DNA from: Euonymus europaeus
Taxonomy: Eukaryota > Streptophyta > Magnoliopsida > Celastrales > Celastraceae
Assembly (NCBI GenBank): GCA_963580455.1
Contig: OY756967.1
Span: forward strand, 21,932,022-21,996,021
Direction: 5' to 3'
Length of the DNA: 64,000 bases
A model generated the notes under the pieces. The model saw only the letters and a program-made list of their open reading frames with translations. It was not told the origin of the DNA and made no database searches. The position numbers were made by a program, and so were the translations under genes. Shown here piece after piece: positions 59,377 through 64,000 of this stretch; positions within the stretch are counted from its first letter, which is position 1, and each line of letters opens with the position of its first letter.

Positions 59377-60630
59377 ATGGAGAACCTCCCTGTTGAAGTC
59401 ATTGGTAACATACTGTCTCGGCTTGGAGGTGCTCAAGATATTGTGATAGCCTCTGCAACATGTAGAAAATGGAGAGAAGCTTTCCGCCAACACCTTCATA
59501 CACTTTCTTTTAATTCTAATGATTGGCCAGGTTATCATGATCTCACAACTAGTCGTCTAGAAATATTGATCACTCAAACAATATTCCAAACTACAGGCTT
59601 GCAAGGCCTCTCGATTTTGATGGATGATGTTGATGAGTTTTCAGCTTCAACGGTCATCGCATGGCTCATGTACACCAGAGAAACATTGCGACGATTGATC
59701 TATAATGTTCAAACTACTCCAAATGTAAACATTCTCGAGATTTGTGGGAGGCAGAAGCTGGAGATATTGGAGATTTCACGCAATTCAATTACTGGGGTCG
59801 AACCTAATTTTCAGCGATTCCCCTGCTTGAAATCCCTTTCTTTGAGTTATGTCAGCGTTTCAGCATTGGACTTAAGTCTTTTACTCAGTGCATGCCCAAA
59901 GGTTGAGATCGTGGAACTCATCAACCCAGAGATAGCAGTGTCCGATGCGCAAGTGACAGTTGAACTGAACAGTCCCACTTTAAAGAGTATTTATGTTGAA
60001 GCAATCAGTTTGGACAAGTTCATCTTGGAGGCGGACAATATTGAGTTTTTGCATTTGAAGGATTGTACGCTTGAACTTTTTGAGCTTATTGGAAAGGGGA
60101 CCTTGAAACATTTCAAGATTGATGAAGTTAGTGTCATACATCTTGATGTCGCTGTTGATAATCTCGAGGTTGTGGACATTAGCAACTTCACTATTATCTG
60201 GCCAAAGTTCCACCAAATGATCTCAAAATCTTCAAAATTAAGGAAACTTCGTCTTTGGGATGTTGTCTTTGATGATGAGGATGAGATTGTGGATTTGGAA
60301 ACAATTGCTGTTTGTTTTCCGCGATTGAGCCATCTCTGTTTGAGCTATGACTTGAGACATGGTGTGTTTCACTATGGTTTGCAAGGCTCTTCCAGCTTGG
60401 AGACTGTGACTGTGTTGGAGCTTGGCTGGACTGTAATTAATGATCTTTTCTCGGATTGGGTTGAGGGGAATTTGAAAAGGTGCCCCAATCTTAAGAAGTT
60501 GGTCATTCATGGAGTTGTTTCAGAGGCAAAGACCCATGAAGAATGTCAAACATTAGCCAATTTTACCTCATCTATCATTCAGCTTATGAGGCAACACGTG
60601 CAAGTAGATGTGCAATTTGAGTTTGAGTAG
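59377..60630 (+). CDS. F-box/LRR-repeat protein (At1g67190-like)
   Basis: One exon, 417 residues from the ATG at 59377. It starts MENLPVEVIGNILSRLGGAQ, an F-box at residues 1-45 that contacts SKP1 in SCF ubiquitin ligases. Leucine-rich repeats follow (LEILEISRNSI, LKSLSLSYVSVSALDLSLLL, VEIVELINPEI, LRKLRLWDVVF, LSHLCLSYDL, LKKLVIHGVV), ending QVDVQFEFE. Length and both ends agree with what I recall of Arabidopsis At1g67190 (about 419 residues). An in-frame upstream ATG at 59317 would add 20 residues (MVNFLRES...); the downstream start is preferred on family grounds. The substrate is not known. No sign of decay. Confidence 0.93.
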   Translation: MENLPVEVIGNILSRLGGAQDIVIASATCRKWREAFRQHLHTLSFNSNDWPGYHDLTTSRLEILITQTIFQTTGLQGLSILMDDVDEFSASTVIAWLMYTRETLRRLIYNVQTTPNVNILEICGRQKLEILEISRNSITGVEPNFQRFPCLKSLSLSYVSVSALDLSLLLSACPKVEIVELINPEIAVSDAQVTVELNSPTLKSIYVEAISLDKFILEADNIEFLHLKDCTLELFELIGKGTLKHFKIDEVSVIHLDVAVDNLEVVDISNFTIIWPKFHQMISKSSKLRKLRLWDVVFDDEDEIVDLETIAVCFPRLSHLCLSYDLRHGVFHYGLQGSSSLETVTVLELGWTVINDLFSDWVEGNLKRCPNLKKLVIHGVVSEAKTHEECQTLANFTSSIIQLMRQHVQVDVQFEFE

Positions 60631-63600
60631 AGATTCTGGGAATGCATTGGTTGAAGTGCAAGTTTTATTTCAAAGTAAGAATTGTATAAGCTCGCTGGCA
60701 GGTAAATAGCTGCTTGCGTAGCTTGATGTTATTTTTAAAGAGTTCTGCAAATTATTAATGAAGTCTCAGCTTTTGGACTGAGATAGTAATTGCATAATCT
60801 TAGAGATGCCCTTCGAGGTTTACTTCAGTGTAAATTTTCTAAAGTTCAGAAATCAGAATACAAGTTTGATTTTTTCCCTGACCTTTAAGTCTCTTTTTTT
60901 CTCTCTCTCTATGAGACACACATACACACATGCTGCCTCTATAATTACTGAATTTACTTTTGTTTTGTATGTTCGCCTGTGTGCCCATTTGGGCTGTTTT
61001 ATATAGGTTTTTTTAGAGTATCTTGAGTAAGGATTCTCACTGTCATGGCTTGAATTATATAAATTATTTAAGAAATGGATTTCAATGTTGTTTGAATTCA
61101 CCAAAGATTACTCTCTTCCTTATAAAGTTTTCTTGAATACAGCTTCAAGGAAAATTTGTTTTGCTAATCATCCTCGAAATGATGTGGACTCTAAATCACA
61201 TCATCCACATTATGCAATTTATGGTTTTTGAAATGCCATGTATTTGCAGTTTAGTTCTTGCTTATGCTTAGCACTTGTCTCATTTCATGCATGTTCTGAA
61301 CTTGCAGAAAGTCTTTAAAATCTGCTATTATACCCTCCACTTGTTGTTAATTGGTGAACTTGGATTAATCGGTGGTTTTAATTTAGAGGCACAAAGTGTC
61401 TGCCTGGAACTTAAGGCCACCTTCCTCTTGAACCACACATCCTCCTTTTTGGTGGACTCGAGTCCTTGAGAGTGCGCTTCAAATTTAAAACTATACTCAG
61501 AATTTATAATCATAGTTTTAAAGTAAGTCTACTGAACAGTAGGTGGAAGAGTATTGAGAAGAGTATTTTGGATTTGTTGGGTTCTGGTCCGGAATTTGGT
61601 TTGGAAGAACAAGAGAAAAATGCTTGGAGGTTTTAAATTGATGTCAGGGTTTGATGTGGGAGATATTTAGGTTATTCAAGGATTGACTTATTAGGGGTTT
61701 CGGGAGTTGAAATGCAAGATTTTTGATGTGATTATTAATAAATTGTGGTTAAAGAATTGGAGAATGAAGACAATGTGTTATGAATATGCATTAAGGTCAT
61801 GGCAGGAGATAGATACTGGTGACAAATTTCTGGAGAGCAAAGTCCAAGAATCAGGTGGGGGAATCTGTGTATAATTGTTATGCCAGGGAGAATATCCAAG
61901 CTGGTCATGGCGGGAAACAGGGACGAGTAACGGTGTCGCAGACCTGGGAACTCTGGGTTACCCACTAAACATTGTGATGCCCAAGTGGCTGCAGGATATA
62001 GTTGATTTGTTGGGTTTACTTTATCTACAGCCACGGAATTCAGCGTCTCTTCACTTTGAGCCTCTCGAGTATAACCTTTGCCTCACAGTTCTAAATTTCC
62101 AGAAAGTTATTATACATTGGAGCACAATCTTTTCTTTCTGCTATTGCTGGGATAATCGCCCAGGATGGAAGTTTTTGCAATTGACCAAATGCACTCAATG
62201 CTATGGATTCTATATTACTCATGACGAGTTTGACAGCTAATTGTTTGTTGATGGCTAAGGGTTTTTTTCCAACTGCTCTGGAGTGGAAATTACAATTTGA
62301 CCGGTGACACAGTCCTTACATGGTAAGTGTTACCAACTGTGCCTAGTAATTTTTCCATTGTATAATTGGGTGAATTAAGTATCCTGAATCTCCTGACGAC
62401 GTTGCACAACTGTGTCTTGGTGGTCTATTAATACTTCACTTGTGTCTTGTCTCTTGAGTGTGTGCAGTGGAGGGATAGTATCTGGGTTTCTTTTGTATTT
62501 GAATTTTCTTATCAGTGGGGATTGTTTTAGATTGTATTTATGTGCTTTACGAGTTTGTTGCATGATTAGGATAACCTGAGGTCAGATTATATCATTGTCT
62601 AGGGAGATCCTATGCATTTATCCTTAAGGGTGATCCTGCGATAGAAGTGTTTGACCGCAGGCAACATCGACAGCAGTAAGCTTAGCCTTTTTTTTCTTTT
62701 TTAATGTTCTTTCTTCTTTTTTGTTAACTCCATTAATATGTAACTGCGGCCATTTTTGACCTTTGATTGTGTGGCCCAGTAGTTATTTTCAATACGAATC
62801 TGTGGCAGATAATTTTGGATATTAAGAATCGGCTACAAACTCCTTTTTTTTCACTTTGCATTTCAATGAATTATGCACTGTCTCCTGCAAACTATGGATA
62901 ATCTATTTAATCATTTATGATTATCTGGTTGGTTCAACATGCCATTTGATATGATGGGTACTCCATTTATCATTTTTTTTCCCTATTATTTAAATTGCGA
63001 AAACCTATCGATACCTTCTGAGACCAGATCTTCTTCCTAATGCTCTGTTCTTTACAAAGTTGACTATTTGAGATTTCCAGCATTGGATTTAGATACGCAA
63101 GTCAAATCTCTGGGAAAATGTTGCATTATTGTTGCAACTTTGAACTTCTCAGATAGTCAATTTACATTCCTACGTCTGTGATGGCATCTCTTCCATGGCA
63201 AGGACCATTTCTGCACAAACTTGGTCAAGAAACTCTAGTAACTGATAGAAACAAATATTTATAGTGCAAGTTGGTCCATTATAAGCCAGTATATTACATG
63301 AACAAGCAATACAAATAGACAACAATATCTTGATTAGAAGATGAAGTACAATTATTTTATACTTTATTTGCAACTCTGACTGACAAGAAATGACTTAATC
63401 TAGTTTAACAAAATCTTACAAAGTCATGCCTGAGACTTGGGGGATTTGATCCAAGGCAATCACCTGGTCAAGACACAGAAGCAAAGCAAACTCTATAAAG
63501 AAACTTTAATACAGTTAGATCTATGGAAGGAATCTATATATGATCTATACTGTCTCTTGATATCTTCCATATGGAGAACAATGAAAATGCTGTGAGGTTC

Positions 63601-64000
63601 ATTGGGAACAAAAATATATAGACTAAAATTAAATACACATCTACCAAATCCATGAGCATTTGCTCTTTTGGAGAAACCCACCCCTCCTTTAGGCCAATCA
63701 TTGAAATCATGAGAGAATAATTGGTTCAAGGCATATTTTTACTATACCCATAAAATATTTGGATCATGGGTCATCACCCATAAAAATACAGACATATATA
63801 TATATTTGTTCCACAATAATGCTGGTCATGGAGACAGAAATATAATGATCTATTGATTAATATAGCTCTTACCCTCTCTAACTTTCTATTATGGTTCCTT
63901 TTAGGTGGGACTACAACTATGGGACAGTTTTGGGGATTGGCCACATCTACTCAAACAAAAAAGATATGGACATTGAAAACAGAGTGACAAACAACACCTA
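60631..64000. other. 3' flank of the F-box gene and intergenic DNA
   Basis: No gene could be supported. The 3' UTR of the F-box gene probably ends near 60760. A minus-strand segment at 63170-63236 reads like a terminal exon (acceptor TTTCTATCAG, then LLEFLDQVCAEMVLAMEEMPSQT and stop), but no upstream exon was recognised before the right edge. Other frames look random. Confidence 0.35.

Noticed and set aside
61875..62240. 121-codon plus-strand frame
   Set aside because: Low-complexity-free but unlike any family I recognise; flanks look non-coding, so it was not called.
1..64000. tRNA, rRNA or snRNA genes
   Set aside because: No cloverleaf-like or conserved RNA motif was noticed on either strand; a covariance-model scan would be needed to exclude small ones.

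Overview
The window is nuclear DNA of a flowering plant, most likely a woody eudicot: multi-exon genes with GT-AG introns, AT-rich intergenic DNA, and DNA transposons and LTR-retrotransposon pieces between single genes. No organelle, bacterial or viral signature was seen. The species cannot be named from the sequence alone.

Genes, left to right: a Ty3-type retrotransposon end with a 577-codon open gag frame (1-1731, minus) and its LTR; a germin-like protein (2550-3161, +); a class III peroxidase (4316-5557, -, 4 exons); a LEA_2 protein (9177-9728, +); a CRIB-RhoGAP (ROP GTPase activator, 11662-15896, +, 5 exons); a FANTASTIC FOUR-like protein (18003-18833, +); N-carbamoylputrescine amidase (20214-23394, -, 9 exons); a three-RRM hnRNP Q/LIF2-like protein (34120-38627, +, 8 coding exons); a penta-EF-hand calcium-binding protein (42398-44681, +, 5 exons); a GH17 beta-1,3-glucanase (47304-48949, -, 2 exons); a ferredoxin pseudogene (about 50336-50565, -); ribosomal protein L10a (53330-55848, -, 5 coding exons); and an F-box/LRR protein of the At1g67190 type (59377-60630, +). 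Coding exons were joined by hand and reading phase was checked across every junction.

The most unusual part is 24.7-33.7 kb. The promoter, 5'-UTR exon and part of intron 1 of the RRM gene exist twice, as an inverted duplication (24758-26850 and 32095-33638) around a 5.2-kb spacer. The left copy carries a hAT insertion with a perfect 8-bp target duplication, and the right copy keeps the empty site. The spacer holds a 1.18-kb Mutator-type element with a 9-bp target duplication, whose empty site survives in a neighbouring duplicate; inside it is an in-frame 84-bp minisatellite. Next to it is an 876-bp foldback element made of two nested palindromes.

Other points: a probable Pack-MULE carrying a DnaJ-like fragment nested in a hAT element (39089-40438); a 1.2-kb inverted-ended element containing a long hairpin with a duplicated 3' arm (7795-8990); and an L10a gene that combines a GC-AG intron, a 25-base G run in another intron, and a two-base insertion that removes the usual stop codon. 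The genes are unrelated housekeeping, stress and development genes; nothing suggests a functional cluster.
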